Source: Amanita rubescens (taxonomy: Eukaryota; Basidiomycota; Agaricomycetes; Agaricales; Amanitaceae). Taken from it: a DNA stretch of 64,000 nucleotides. Below are positions 53,178 to 64,000 of this stretch, one piece after another. Within the stretch, counting starts at the first letter, position 1. Every line of letters begins with the position of its first letter. A program made the translations under genes and the position numbers. Below the pieces are notes generated by a model. The model saw nothing but the letters and a program-made list of their open reading frames with translations. It had not been told where the DNA came from and did not search any database. The DNA lies in the NCBI GenBank assembly GCA_015039365.1, contig WION01000203.1, forward strand, positions 35,897-99,896, given 5' to 3'.

Positions 53178-54506
53178 ATGAAGGTTTATCCTAGTCCCAC
53201 GTTAATGCTTATATCAAAGGTAAAGAAAGGAGCCACAAGAACTCACGCAGTACCGTGTTCTCCCGGCGCAGCAGCGATTCATCCGTCCTTCATGTCTAGT
53301 CAACCTCACAGCCCAACAACCAAAGATACGAGCACCCGATTCAATAGTTGGGCACTTATCGAAGGTCTTTCCAGGTTCGGATCGACCAACAGCACCGTTG
53401 CCCAGCGATCGTTCTTCCAAGGGGGAAACGTCCACAGACGAATGGACGGTATCCGAGAAGCCATCATCTGGATACGAGCACATTGGGAGGCGGATTACCC
53501 AACGTTCATGTACGAGCTGCAGGAATCGTTTCTCTCCAGCGCTCCAGATTTCTCCAACAACACCTTTATATCGAAATTGAAAAAGGAGTGGGCCGACCGT
53601 CGGCTTCGAGATGGGAAGGAGGAAGAGGAAGACTACACTTTTCTGAAACTGTACACGTCCGAGGTGGGATATCGACAGATTTTTTCTGTTCTCAACAATG
53701 CCTTTCGGATCGACGAATTGGAGGATGAAGAAGTGCGATTACGCGCAGCTGTGTTCCTCGTAGAGCTCCTCACGATCGAGTTATTCAACTATACATTTCC
53801 TCGCTCGATCGGTGACTCGGAAGAGGCTCGGTGGGAGCATTCCCAAGGATTTACAGGGACCGTATATCGCGGAATGCGGCTATCGCCCGACCACCTCCAA
53901 GATTTTCTCGATTTGATGACGAAACCAATCAATGAACGATATTGGTCAATCCCACTTGCCTTCATATCGTGCACGACATCTCGAGATCTCGCGGTCAAAT
54001 TCGCAAACGAGAATACCGGAGATGATCAGGTTGAGCAGGAGAAGCGTCGGGTGCTTTTCAGAACTCACGTGGTGAGCCTGGATTTGGCGTCGTTGAAGAT
54101 ATACGCAAAGTACTTCCCGACAAGCGTGGTGACGTCAGTTTGTGCGGTCGATATCAGCGCATTGTCACTGTATCCGGAGGAAAAAGAGATTGTCCTTCGT
54201 GGTCCATTTTTTCAGCTCGTGAATGCAAAGCAGGAGACGACGAATGAGGAAAAGCAGTTGTGGATACTAGACGCGGTGGTGTTCAATACGAACAGGGACC
54301 ACCCGTCTACGATGGAGTTGAGCGCAGAGGACGGAGAAAAGGCGAGAAATTTGTTTGCCCGTTTGATTGAGATTGCGAGGGCGAAAGAGTGCATGAGGCT
54401 GGCCGGCGAGTATGATTTACCGCATGACGTTGACGCATACGCGAGGCTGCGCGACCAAGGTCAAAAGCGATTGGCACGGCTTCTTTTAGACTTTCTTAAG
54501 TTATAA
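53178..54506 (+). CDS. R-S-E type mono-ADP-ribosyltransferase domain protein
   Basis: A single long frame of 442 aa; an internal ATG at 53292 is a possible start. The C-terminal half carries the arginine-type ART signature: Arg in TVYRGMRL (about residue 233), the S-T-S-like FISCTTSRDLAVKFA (about 260-275), and the E-x-E motif in YPEEKEIVLRGPFF (about 335-350). Such domains transfer ADP-ribose from NAD to protein arginines or other targets. There is no signal peptide, so it likely acts inside the cell. The N-terminal half is helical and unrecognised. It may be a defence effector or a host-directed factor; the substrate is unknown. Confidence 0.8.
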   Translation: MKVYPSPTLMLISKVKKGATRTHAVPCSPGAAAIHPSFMSSQPHSPTTKDTSTRFNSWALIEGLSRFGSTNSTVAQRSFFQGGNVHRRMDGIREAIIWIRAHWEADYPTFMYELQESFLSSAPDFSNNTFISKLKKEWADRRLRDGKEEEEDYTFLKLYTSEVGYRQIFSVLNNAFRIDELEDEEVRLRAAVFLVELLTIELFNYTFPRSIGDSEEARWEHSQGFTGTVYRGMRLSPDHLQDFLDLMTKPINERYWSIPLAFISCTTSRDLAVKFANENTGDDQVEQEKRRVLFRTHVVSLDLASLKIYAKYFPTSVVTSVCAVDISALSLYPEEKEIVLRGPFFQLVNAKQETTNEEKQLWILDAVVFNTNRDHPSTMELSAEDGEKARNLFARLIEIARAKECMRLAGEYDLPHDVDAYARLRDQGQKRLARLLLDFLKL

Positions 54507-54967
54507 GTAGTAGACTTACTTTATACATAAGTAGCGTGGAGCAGAGCAAACACAGCCTGGCAAGTTCCGGCAACATTCCCACGGTCAACTGCACAGCCAT
54601 GGGTCTGACAACAACAGGGTCCCTTGTCCCTCCCTACAACTATGGAGGAGACAAGGAGGAGTCCACGTCCTTCGACATGACTCACTGACGAATTCTGTCA
54701 CTCTTTTATCACCCGAATTCTTCGATCCAAGTCCGAAAAAGGTCAGCTGAGGCTGTGCCACACCGCTGCTTTCATACCGGCCTAGGCCAACTTACGATGT
54801 ACTTTAACTTTAGCCTACCACGGGACCCACTGGGTTAATCTTGCTCCAGTCTGTGGAGTAACGTCTGGCCGACCAGTCACAGCCCAAGAACAAACACATT
54901 TATAAAGGGGCACAGGCAAACCCCCTACCTCCATTGCCACGCTCCTGAACACTCAGTGGCAACGACG
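54507..54967. other. Intergenic with TATA box for the next gene
   Basis: TTTATAAAGG at 54899-54908, 60 bp before the ATG at 54968, is a plausible TATA box. Confidence 0.5.
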
Positions 54968-56585
54968 ATGTCCGCTCATTCCGTACCCACCGAACTTCTT
55001 TACGATATCATTGACCGAGCATGGGCGTTGCCATGCAACCCTATCGAGCGCATCCAATTCATGACCACCTGCAATCGGGTATCCAAATCATGGGCGGCCG
55101 TCTTCGATAACGTATTCTCCATCGATATCCACGTCCCTTGCAAATCCTTCTATTATCAACTCTTTAACGACGACTCTCGCGACTTTTCACGATGCCAAAC
55201 GATCACCTTCAGCGTCTACTCCAACCATCACCGTCCCCAAGCATTCGGCCTGAATTTCCTCACCAAATTCGACATGAAGAAGCTCACTTCTTTACTCACT
55301 ATGAACATCGTCTATTACGAAACCTACTTCCCAGACCCATACACGGAAGGCTTCTTCCTCGCTTTACCCGATTTTCTTCCCACGCTATCCATCTCATATA
55401 CGTTCCACACGGATACGCCACCCAAGACAATCGAATGTTTCAGGAAGAACTTTGTCCGTGAATCCAAAGTACGATACGCTCAACCCAGAATCGGCACCCT
55501 CAAAATCAACGGCGCCGACGAACAAATCTGCGCGATATGGGAAAGTCTCTTCCCCACGCGCGGAAGGCTCATTAGAGATGGCAAAGAGGAGAAGCACCAC
55601 TTGATACCCATGTCCAGCCAATACGACCCAATATATGGCGTCCCATTCCTGTTAAAGAACTGGATACGCGAGCAAGAATTCATGTCGATTCATTACCCGT
55701 CTGTCTACGACCATCCGAAATACCGATCTGATAGCCCAGCAATGCTATCCGGAGAAGACGGCTGGCCGCTATCACCCGACGTCACGCGGGACAGCTCGGT
55801 CGCATCGGTCGGCTCTAGCCAGAACCGTCGAACTAAGATGAGAACTCGCGAAGAGCCCATCCAATTTAAACCAATAAGGATTGACGGCGTTCGGGTCTTG
55901 GCGACGGATGCCTTTCCAAGTAAGTAGCTTATGTTTTCCTTTCTCGGCACGTGCTTACCGACTCCCGACAGCGGAAAAGGGATCTCCCGCCTTCTCATGG
56001 ACGGCTATTCCCAAACTGGGCGATGTAGGATATTTCAGTAAAACATCTGGAATGTTCTCGAGCCTCTTCAACGCGTTTGAGCCGCATGTCGTCCAATGCC
56101 TTACCATCCCCTCGTTGCGCGGTTACGGCGAAATCCAAGTTCAGAGTATGAAATACGACGACTGGGTCCATTTCCACGATGGAGTGCAAGCGCCGGGTAG
56201 CCTTGCCGATGTCACCTCCGACTCGGACATTCATGGGAAATATGGCAAGCTCGGATCGGAGCACCGTGAATGCAAGGAAGCAGGAGGTGGAATGGCTAGA
56301 GCGAAACGAGCGATGGGATTCCTGAAAATTGCTAGCGAGAAGGCCGTGTATGGGGGAATACGCATGTTCAAGGGAAAGGAACCCGAGTTTAGGTATATCG
56401 ACTGTAAAGGGAAGAAGGTGATGGAGACATGGTTTGAGGAGAATATCGAAAAAGTTCTTGCTCTCTATCGGCTGCAGGGTGTCAGCAGGGAAAACTTGGT
56501 ACTCGGTACGTACTTCCGGTCTGGTGTACTTGACCCTGCATCGCTCATTTAACATTGTTGTACAGTTATAGGCCTTGTTACCTGA
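54968..56585 (+). CDS. F-box-like protein, unknown function
   Basis: Exon 1 54968-55919, intron 55920-55971, exon 2 from 55972. The end is either 56552 (read-through) or 56585 after another short intron. The N-terminus VPTELLYDIIDRAW ... VSKSWAAVFDNVF is an F-box-like helical motif. The middle is a large unrecognised domain with a basic region. Exon 2 carries a KLGDVGYFSKTSGMFSSLFNAFE block that I cannot assign, and a long helical C-terminus. It is unrelated in sequence to the F-box array at 33-40 kb. The role may be SCF-linked substrate recognition (inference). Confidence 0.6.
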
Positions 56586-58008
56586 TGTTTTCATATGCAC
56601 CCCTTCTTTCGTCGTGTTTTCCGGGAATCCAGGGATCTTTTATATCGCATGCATGCATACAAGCTGTACATGTTTCATTGTTCAATTGTTTTCCTGTTGT
56701 AATACGTATGATGTTCATTTCTCTCTGTTTTCATTGTACTTTATTGATCCTCATATCACTTTTCCGTGGTTCAATAGTCAGTTCCAACGTTGTATGATAT
56801 TCATCTCTCCTCTTCCATATTCCTTGTCACAGTTACAAGGTTATCTGACATCCTTCATACACGTAGTCTATACTTTGGTCCCATTTTGCATGTATGAAGG
56901 CCACGAAAAAATAGGGAGTAACCCTTGCTTTTAGGGATTTGCGTATCTCGGACCGGTGTACCTTATGATTTGCATTTCTCTCCTCCTTTTCGTCCCCCCA
57001 GTAACCCTTTTTTAACCCTCCTTTGTATAAAGGCCGCCGCATGCTCCAATTGTCCTTTTTCATTATGAAGAATCTCCAATGTTTTCCTACTGCATCTCCT
57101 CGGCGTAATCGTCATGGGCTCAGGCTGTCATTGTTCGGGTCAAAGTCAGTCATTCGGCCACCGCTGCTTGCGCCATGGTGGTACGCGAATGCCACCAGCT
57201 AGTAGGGGATCCGTAACGTACCGATGAATATGATCGCTATCATAATACGAAGCGAACACGGATGACATATCGCTAGTCGCTATCCGTGAAGCGTTAAGGG
57301 TGCTTACTATGCTTTTAGTAGTCCGTCTTTCGTTCGGGACACGATGTGTCACGAGGAACAAGACCGTAACGGACATTAGTCGCGCGAATTGACTGACAGT
57401 TGAAAAAGATTGCGGTGCCGAACTTAAACCCAGATGGTCACAATACACGTCAAGTTGTTGCACTTGCGGGTATCATAGAAGCGAACCTTAGGCCCCAACA
57501 CCCTTGCACCTCCTTGCATATTACCATCATCATCGTGCATGTGTGAGAAACGTCGGATACAACTAGGACCTACTCCATAATCCGAGGTGACTCAACACGC
57601 GTATTCACTCATCCACTGATGGCCACCTGATAGGTTATCCAAGGTCCATCCGATGTGTTTAGTCATCCTGTCACGGAGAGGATGATTAACACCCTGTGAA
57701 TTTCCTTGCGTCCGTATTGGGTGCGCGCACATCCGTTGCCGTCTTTAGAAACTGTTATCATTTTCATTCCCATCGGGTAAGTAGGAGAACTGGGCTAAAG
57801 CTGAAGCGATGGTTCATATGACCAATTATTACTACTACCCGACAAGCACACAAGCGTCAAATCATGGCATGCGAGATTTCTCAACTTCTTAACTATAAAA
57901 GACCCTCCAGTATTTGCCCAGTTCTTCAGTCCTCGCTAGCTCCGCTCAACCAAGCGACACGTCCAGCCTCTCCATTAGCTGCTCTCTAATTCTTCTTGCG
58001 CAACAACA
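56586..58008. other. Intergenic, TATA box before membrane-protein gene
   Basis: No convincing gene. A minus-strand frame at 57146-57463 has no recognised features. TATAAAA at 57894-57900 lies 109 bp before the ATG at 58009 and is a likely TATA box. Confidence 0.45.
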
Positions 58009-58658
58009 ATGGCTGCTTGGCGTGTTAGCCGTATCTTCCTCTACGTCCTCATCGTACGCTGGCTTTCCTACAGCTTGAAAATACCTGCTCACTTATCTTG
58101 TTCAGTGGATATTCTCAGTTATTGTGATTGGTTTCACGTCTTCGCGTATACACTATACGCACGTAACGACAAGCAACTACGGTACGCCAAGCTTACATTC
58201 TCTAGTTCTTTAATTAACATGCCCAATCAGAACCCATCACGGCTGAAATTCTTTCCACAAGTATCCTCGCGTTGATTTGGACGACATACATGTAAGCACC
58301 TCTTTTCTCGAATCAAACGAAGCAGCTTCTAACGGCTTCTGTTAGGGTCATATTCCTTGGGGCTCAGGCAGGCGGAGTTGCAGCTTCCTATGCCGTTGAA
58401 AACTTCTTCAACACCATCATCTGGGTGTTATACCTTGTCGGTAATGCGATCTTCTCTCACAAATTCGCCCACATCGGCGCGTGCCGCAAGGGCGAAGAGA
58501 CTTGTCGCGTTCTTACTGGCACGATGGCTTTTGCTTGGATCAACTGGTCCTTCATTACTATCATCATCATCATCAGTATCGCGCACATGTCTGTAGTCGG
58601 CGCGTCCCCCACCGACCCCGGCTACAGCGAGAAGAGGGAGAATCGCGAGCGTGTATAA
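58009..58658 (+). CDS. Four-helix membrane protein (MARVEL-like topology)
   Basis: Exons 58009-58053, 58106-58191, 58231-58291 and 58346-58658 join in one frame. Four hydrophobic helices are visible: IFLYVLIVWIFSVIVIGF, ILALIWTTYMVIFLGA, TIIWVLYLVGNAIFSH and WSFITIIIIISIAHM. The third exon is small. The C-terminus is short and charged. Helix spacing fits MARVEL-domain-like fungal proteins, but no signature confirms it. Confidence 0.7.
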
Positions 58659-59554
58659 TGAGCCAAAACGAGGTCTACGAGAGAAACGATCTAATCTAAT
58701 TTTAGTATGACCCTCCATGTTTTTACGACTCTGAATGTATGGTTGTTTTTTCATGTATTTTATAATATAGATCTTCTTGTAGTGCCCGAATTTCACTTCA
58801 TTTATTTATTTTGTGAGTTTAAATATTTTTACACTACCCGGGTGCACCGGGTTTGCTCCAAACCCGATCGCATCGGTCACTCACACCACGGCTGGATAAT
58901 GGGAGCTCATTCTTGTTGTGCCACCTCGTGTTGTCACACGACCGCTGAGTGGGGGAACGGAACTGCCGTGTCTAAGGCCCAGCTCTCTGCTCCCACCAGG
59001 TCTGTCCTGGTCTTTTCAGCTCAAAGTTCTACCCTGACGAATACTGACACTCTCTCATCATACTCTTTGGGTCACCCTGAGCCGATCGGATTAGGTGCTT
59101 TTTGAAAAATTAGAAGAAAGGCGGGCAAATGGAAGCTTGGAACGACTCGGACATGACAAAATGACAAATACGTTTACAGAGTACAAGACGGTAAGCTCAA
59201 CAACCCCCCTCGGGAGAGGTAACGAATCAGACAAGGTATCGAACGCTGGATCGAGAACGATGGAAAAAAAAGGATTGAAGTAGTGACATTTCGTTGTACC
59301 AGTGGCGTCCACTCTACGTCTTCACGTCTTTCAATCATGCGGTAGAGTCAAAGCTTCCTTTCACCTCCCATATATTTTACGCCTTTTGAAAGACTAATGA
59401 GAGGGGGGAAATAAAATATATTGGAGCCCGAACAAACGACGTGATAACAACAGATATTACAGAGCATAAGACGGCTGCGTAGTCCTTCAGTCATGGGATG
59501 AGTCTGTTGAAGCTTCCTCCATTTTTACCCATAGGCCGCCCTAGTGGAGTAACG
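58659..59554. other. Intergenic with P450 last-exon relic
   Basis: 59218-59302 repeats part of the P450 last exon (59668-59765); segments near 59160-59210 and 59330-59360 also resemble 59450-59530, so the 3' end of the P450 gene was duplicated. Confidence 0.5.
59218..59302 (-). pseudogene. Relic of cytochrome P450 last exon
   Basis: Matches the terminal P450 exon (about 59668-59765): GCTGGATCGAGA.CGATGGAA and GACATTTCGTTGTA are shared, with a 14-nt deletion and other changes. Confidence 0.65.
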
Positions 59555-62143
59555 TTAATTTAAACAAACGAAACATGAGACTTGACGCACGTTGGAATAC
59601 ATGGTCAGGTTACATTTGAGTACAACTTGCTCAATCGCCTTCCGACCTCGCATATTCTTCCACGCAGGGGGCGGTAACGAATCGGGAGGCGCAGATGCTG
59701 GATCGAGAGCGATGGAAGAAAAGGATTGAAGCAGTCTGATAATCATAAACGACATTTCGTTGTATGCAAACTATAGGTTAAACCATAAGTTCGTTGTCAT
59801 CAATTCTGGCCAAGACCGTACCTGTTGGCCTAGACAGATTCTGGGCCCCGCGTTAAATGGCAAAAATATGAATGAGTTATTGACGAGATATTTCTTGACG
59901 CGATCGTCCAGGAATCGATCGGGATCGAATTCCAAGGCTAGATTGGAGTAAGTGAAGGGATCGATGCCAAGGAGAGATTCAAATCAGAAGCATGAGCATG
60001 TCTACTCCCCGGCGTGTGTGCGTGGGTAGGGAAGGGGCCAGATTTTGTGCATGTGTAACAAAGCACTTACCATCTGGTCCCCACAAGTCCTTTCGCCTCT
60101 GCATCATGAATACCGAGTATGTGATTCTGGTATTGGCAGGGATATAATAAGGCTTTTGTGTAGGATCGGGGTTAGGCCAGGTCGTCGCGTTGACTGAATC
60201 TCTGGGTAATCAATCTGTGATAAGCGGGAGTGTAGATCGTCAAGACGACGTAAATCACTTGCCTGACGTTGAATGGACTGTGAAAGGTAAACGTATCAAA
60301 GAATTGTTAGAAAAAATACTGGAAATTTGCGTACACAATGGGGTAAAGCCTCAGCGTTTCTGTTTGTGTATCAAGGGGCTCGTCAAGGCGTCGCAGGTTT
60401 TCGACAGGAATGCGTACCGTTGATAACGGCTCGGAGGTACCTCATGTCCCTGATGTCATTCTGATTAGGCATCCGGGTAGGCCCGACCTTGTCCAGAATT
60501 TCTTGGCGGAGGCGCGTCATGATTTGGGGGTGCATGGCCAGCTGATAAAAAATGAATGTAAGTGTAGAGGCGGTCGTATCTCTGCCAGCTAGAACAAACA
60601 TGAAAATTAGTCAACCGAAGGAGCGATGCGAAGAATCGTACCTATCATAATGTTCAGGCTGGGACGTTAACACAACAGAATCAACTAAGGCCTGTCGTTA
60701 CTGCGAAAACAGACACGCACGTCTCATCTTTCAAGACTTTTGGATCTATTACGGCGCATTCATCATCAGCTCGTGAAGCAGAACTTGCATTTGCCCACCT
60801 TGAGTGACCTGAACAAGATGATCTAACAGAGTTTCGCCTTCTTCTAGATGTCCGCCATCGTTCTTCTTGTGAAATGCCCCAGCCTTCTGCTTTGTCAATG
60901 CCTCTCGAATGATCGGCTCAATATATCCATCCACAATCTGCATTGGTTGCCGTGCTTTATCCTTCCATGTCTCTGCCAAGGGCCATATCCATCCAGTCCG
61001 CTCCCTGTCAGCGATTGTCCCCTCTGCTTCTAGGAGCGCTTTGGCAAACGCGTTTGCTGATGCAGCGTGATTTGTGTCTGCGAATGCGGATGAAGGAACC
61101 ACATTATGTGGGTAAGGAAGGCCAGCCGAGAGACTGTGGACACAACTGCCAAAGAGGAATTCCGAGGCTGCATCTAGGGTGAATCTGAGCATGAGATCCT
61201 GAGCAATGATAATGATGAGCTTTGATCCCAGCACATGAAATGAGATAAACCTGGAAATTGACAGCATAGCCTTGACCGAACCTTTGTTTGAGTTGATGGA
61301 TAACAACATTTGCGTGTCGATCAAAGAGTTCATAGTCGCTTATGCGATCGCGGGTAAAGGCGGGACGGGAGATGGACCGATGGAATCTTGAATATGCTCG
61401 TTAGCCATCCATACTCAATTTTTGGTACCACAACATACTTCCACATGTCACCTGGTGAGCATCGAGGGTTAGTGAATGAATGAACGGCGATGTGCTTTCG
61501 TACCATCAGAATTGAAGACACCTGATCCAAGAACAGCACCCACTGCCTTTTGAAAGCTCTCACCTACACAACAAATGACTTGACGTCCTCCCCTAGGTTC
61601 ATTGTAGAGACTTACCTTTGACGAAGTTTTGAAAATCAGTTGCGAGCATGAGCTTGATATGCTCCGGAGAAATTGTGAGATACAAATCAGAGTACATGTT
61701 GTATACGTTGTATACTGAGCCGTGTTCATCGAACAAGTCCTCTAGATAATCACCTGTAGGAGCGTAGGAGAGAAAATTCGACGATCAGCTTGAAAGACAA
61801 TCTGCAGCTTAATGCACGTACCAGGATACCCATTATCCCAGGCCTCTTTACACCTTCGGAGGACGTCCAAGTTACCAAACCATTTGCCTCTGACCCTCGG
61901 CACAACCTGAGCACCCATCGCGGCAGCTTCTCGTCGTTCTTTCCATTCTTTCAGGGACAGGCGTATAACAGTTGCAACCGGAAAAATTGAAAGCGAACCA
62001 AGGATAATCACCCAGGTTTGAGCGTGGGGGTTGAAAGCCCTAGCCAGTAACTGTTGAACAGTCAAGCCTCCAACGACGGGCCCAATGAAACTGTATAACA
62101 CTCCGTTGGCTAGGAAACGGAGTCCAGGTGTTAGATGCACCAT
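59555..62143 (-). CDS. Cytochrome P450, CYP63-like
   Basis: About thirteen exons on the minus strand from 62143. The N-terminus has membrane helices ([17 protein letters not shown]). All core motifs are present: I-helix AGRDTTAS, ExxR as ETLR (split by an intron in Glu), PERF-like FDPDRFLDD, and the haem loop [13 protein letters not shown] with its cysteine. The end is [15 protein letters not shown] ... LTMYSN plus a short tail. The intron at 60202-60262 has a GC donor. CYP63-like proteins of white-rot fungi oxidise alkanes and aromatics; the substrate here is not known. The enzyme is ER-membrane-bound. Upstream lie repeated ACCGGTTA-type motifs. Confidence 0.88.
60202..60262 (-). other. GC-AG intron
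   Basis: Minus-strand donor GTCAG/GCAAGT, acceptor TACCCAG/A, joining NVR to DSVNATTW, a conserved P450 block. Confidence 0.8.
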
Positions 62144-63086
62144 GTCGGGGAAGCACCAGGGTGCCGAGGAGAATGTGTGTCTGATGAGAAGAGACCTTGG
62201 GACTAGACAGGCTTAGACACTATACTTATATCATATATGACATTTACGTCCCTGCCATTCTGCGTGAATATTATGGCCGGTTCCGAGTCGGAACGTTACT
62301 GGTTACCGGTTACCGGTAATCAGTAACCGGTGCCTTAAAGCTTATTTAGTAGCTGCCTCGATTTATCTTCCCCTCGACGGCGTTGACGCGAACGCAGGCA
62401 AAACGCGCTGTGGGCCTGTAGGATTGTCACAGTGCGGCCGCAGCGCTTTTGTTAGTATTTGGATTTACTTATGCGGCAATACTAGTGCATTCAAAACTAA
62501 TTCCGGCTTTACAATTTGACCATATTGAGGAATGAGAAACACCGCCTGAGTGATGTAATGGTGTCAAGGACGAAACAACGAATTGTGATGGTGGCCGAGG
62601 TACCGACTTTGAGTGCGTCACATCAAGTCGGCATGCCACTTCCGTACGACCGCCAGAATCCCAGCATACCTCAAAGTTTAACAATGTTGCATTCTACTCC
62701 CTCATTGCGACTCCAGAGCAGCGTTAGTGCAACGTGCGTACAGTCACTAGTGCCAGATGTTTCACCACGGTTTTACGTAAAAAAGTCATACATGCGAGAC
62801 TTGACACGCTTGACAGCGGGCGCAGTACCTCTATGGAGACAAAATGTCGCAAGGAGCCAGATGTGTTATTTTAATACGCGGTCCTAATCGAAATCTTGAG
62901 CACAATTATAAGGAAGCTATCCCCGTGGGCTCGGAATATTTCTCCCGAACTGTCTTCTACGAGAGGAACGTGATAGCTATACCTGACCCTATATCTTCGT
63001 CCCGAGAAGCACCAAAAAAATGGAAGTCGCTCGTGTTGAGCATGCTGCTTGCATCCTCGTGCCGTGCTACTAGGGTGGCCTGTGGG
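62144..63086. other. Intergenic between P450 gene and pseudogene
   Basis: Holds the ACCGGTTA-like repeat cluster (62296-62332) about 155 bp before the P450 start. Nothing else recognised. Confidence 0.45.
62296..62332. promoter_or_regulatory. Cluster of CCGG(T)TA motifs upstream of the P450 gene
   Basis: GGTTACCGGT, TACCGGTAA and CAGTAACCGG follow one another with inverted symmetry. CGG triplets in direct and inverted array are typical of Zn(II)2Cys6 activator sites, so this may control the P450 gene. Confidence 0.35.
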
Positions 63087-64000
63087 TCAAAATGGAGGAC
63101 GTTTATCGCATGATTGAAGGACGGTTCTCGGTCCCGCGTTGTTGAAAGGCAAAAAGACGTCAGCTAGGCATCGGTTCATGCGATCATCCAGGAACCGGTC
63201 GGGACCGAAATATAAAGGTGGAGGTAAGCCAGAGCGCGTGTATTGGAGGGGAAGAAAGGATCCACTGGGCAAATATCGCAAGCGGCTTACTGGTCCCCAC
63301 AAGTCTGTCCGTCTTTGTATCATGAATACAGATTAACCGATCTTGGTCTGAGCAGGCATATAATATGGTTTTTGAGTGGAATCGGGGCTATGACATATCG
63401 TTGCATTGATTCTCTAGATCGCTTATGCGATCACGAGTAAAGGCAGGGCGCGCAATGGATCGATGGAATCTAGAATGTGTTTGATTATCTTTATCGTGAC
63501 TAAATGACAAGACAACATGCTTCCGCATGTCATCTGAAGAGAAGTACAAGGAATTAGCAAGTGAAATGAGATAGGTCGTGCACTCTCGTACCATCACTAC
63601 TTAAATAAGACTCCTGATCCGAGGGCAGAGTCCAGTAGCTCTTGGAGCCTCTCACAATAAACAAAAAAGACTATAGGTCCGCGGGTCCTTTTCAGGCTTG
63701 TCATATCTTTAACAAAGTTTGCAAAATCGGTCGCAAGCACGAGCTTGATATGTTCTGGAGACGTGGCGAAGAAGAAATCGGAGTACATTATGTGTCGAAT
63801 ACATCACCTGCAGGGAAGATGATTATTCATTCACAGATTTACGAGGCAGAAATTCTGCAGGATTGCACATACTTGGATATCCAGTCTCTTGAGCTTCTTT
63901 CAATTTTTGAACAATATCAAGGTTTCCGAACGATTTCCCTCTAACAACCTGCGCATCCATATCGACTGCAGCAAGCCTATCTCTCCATTCCTTCCATAAG
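63087..64000 (-). pseudogene. Cytochrome P450 pseudogene with internal deletion, truncated by the window edge
   Basis: Paralogue of the P450 at 59555-62143. Recognisable parts are the N-terminal SPEHIKLVLATDFANFVK, SALGSGVLF and [20 protein letters not shown]. Then, at about 63405, the sequence jumps to the equivalent of VNATTWP...KPYYIPA, so the exons for the I-helix and ExxR are missing. VFMIQRRTDLWGP follows behind an in-frame stop, then FGPDRFLDD. The haem loop is FLPFNNAGPRT without its cysteine. It cannot make an active enzyme. The 5' end lies outside the window. Confidence 0.85.

Noticed and set aside
57146..57463. Minus-strand 105-aa frame in the 56.6-58 kb gap
   Set aside because: No recognisable motif or promoter; kept only as a note.

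Overview
This window looks like nuclear DNA of a basidiomycete fungus, most likely an Agaricomycete (mushroom-forming). The evidence is dense genes with many 50-60 nt introns, a CYP63-like cytochrome P450, tandem F-box and TKL-type kinase genes, a KDZ-superfamily DNA transposon and a chromovirus-type Ty3/gypsy element. Gene models were built by hand from splice signals, reading frame and paralogue comparison; nothing was searched against a database.

Layout. 1-7.5 kb: a decayed tRNA-Glu copy, a DMT/EamA transporter (minus), an intron-containing tRNA-Glu(CUC), two tandem secreted paralogues of unknown function, and a relic of a kinase 3' end. 7.5-17 kb: an intact Ty3/gypsy retrotransposon (LTRs identical by eye, 5-bp target duplication) with gag-pro, pol behind a single in-frame UGA, and a third 641-aa ORF. 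17-18.2 kb: intergenic with a run of hairpins. 18.1-27.4 kb: a small coiled-coil gene, then an apparently intact 8.5-kb KDZ transposon (869-bp inverted repeats, 8-bp target duplication, three genes). 27.7-30.2 kb: a mitochondrial cluster (MIC26/MIC27-like, FMP46-like, an unknown mitochondrial membrane protein). 31-44 kb: an array of kinase and F-box genes with broken copies, and a tail-to-tail pair of coiled-coil paralogues. 45-56.6 kb: an accessory island with an HNH nuclease, two copies of a gene joining an MLKL/HeLo-like helical region to a WVDD receiver-like domain, a possible PD-(D/E)XK nuclease, a broken aminoglycoside-phosphotransferase-like gene, an R-S-E ADP-ribosyltransferase and an F-box-like gene, with chimeric duplicated fragments between them. 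58-64 kb: a four-helix membrane protein, a complete P450 and a P450 pseudogene with an internal deletion, cut by the window edge.

The candidate new system is the 45-56 kb island. Two paralogous proteins pair a predicted cell-death helical bundle with a WVDD domain, and they sit among nucleases and an ADP-ribosyltransferase in a region of rapid duplication. Gene content and architecture suggest non-self recognition or regulated cell death, but this is inference. Other notable points are four GC-AG introns fixed by reading frame, a UGA-C readthrough arrangement in the retrotransposon, its extra ORF, and the complete KDZ element with accessory genes.
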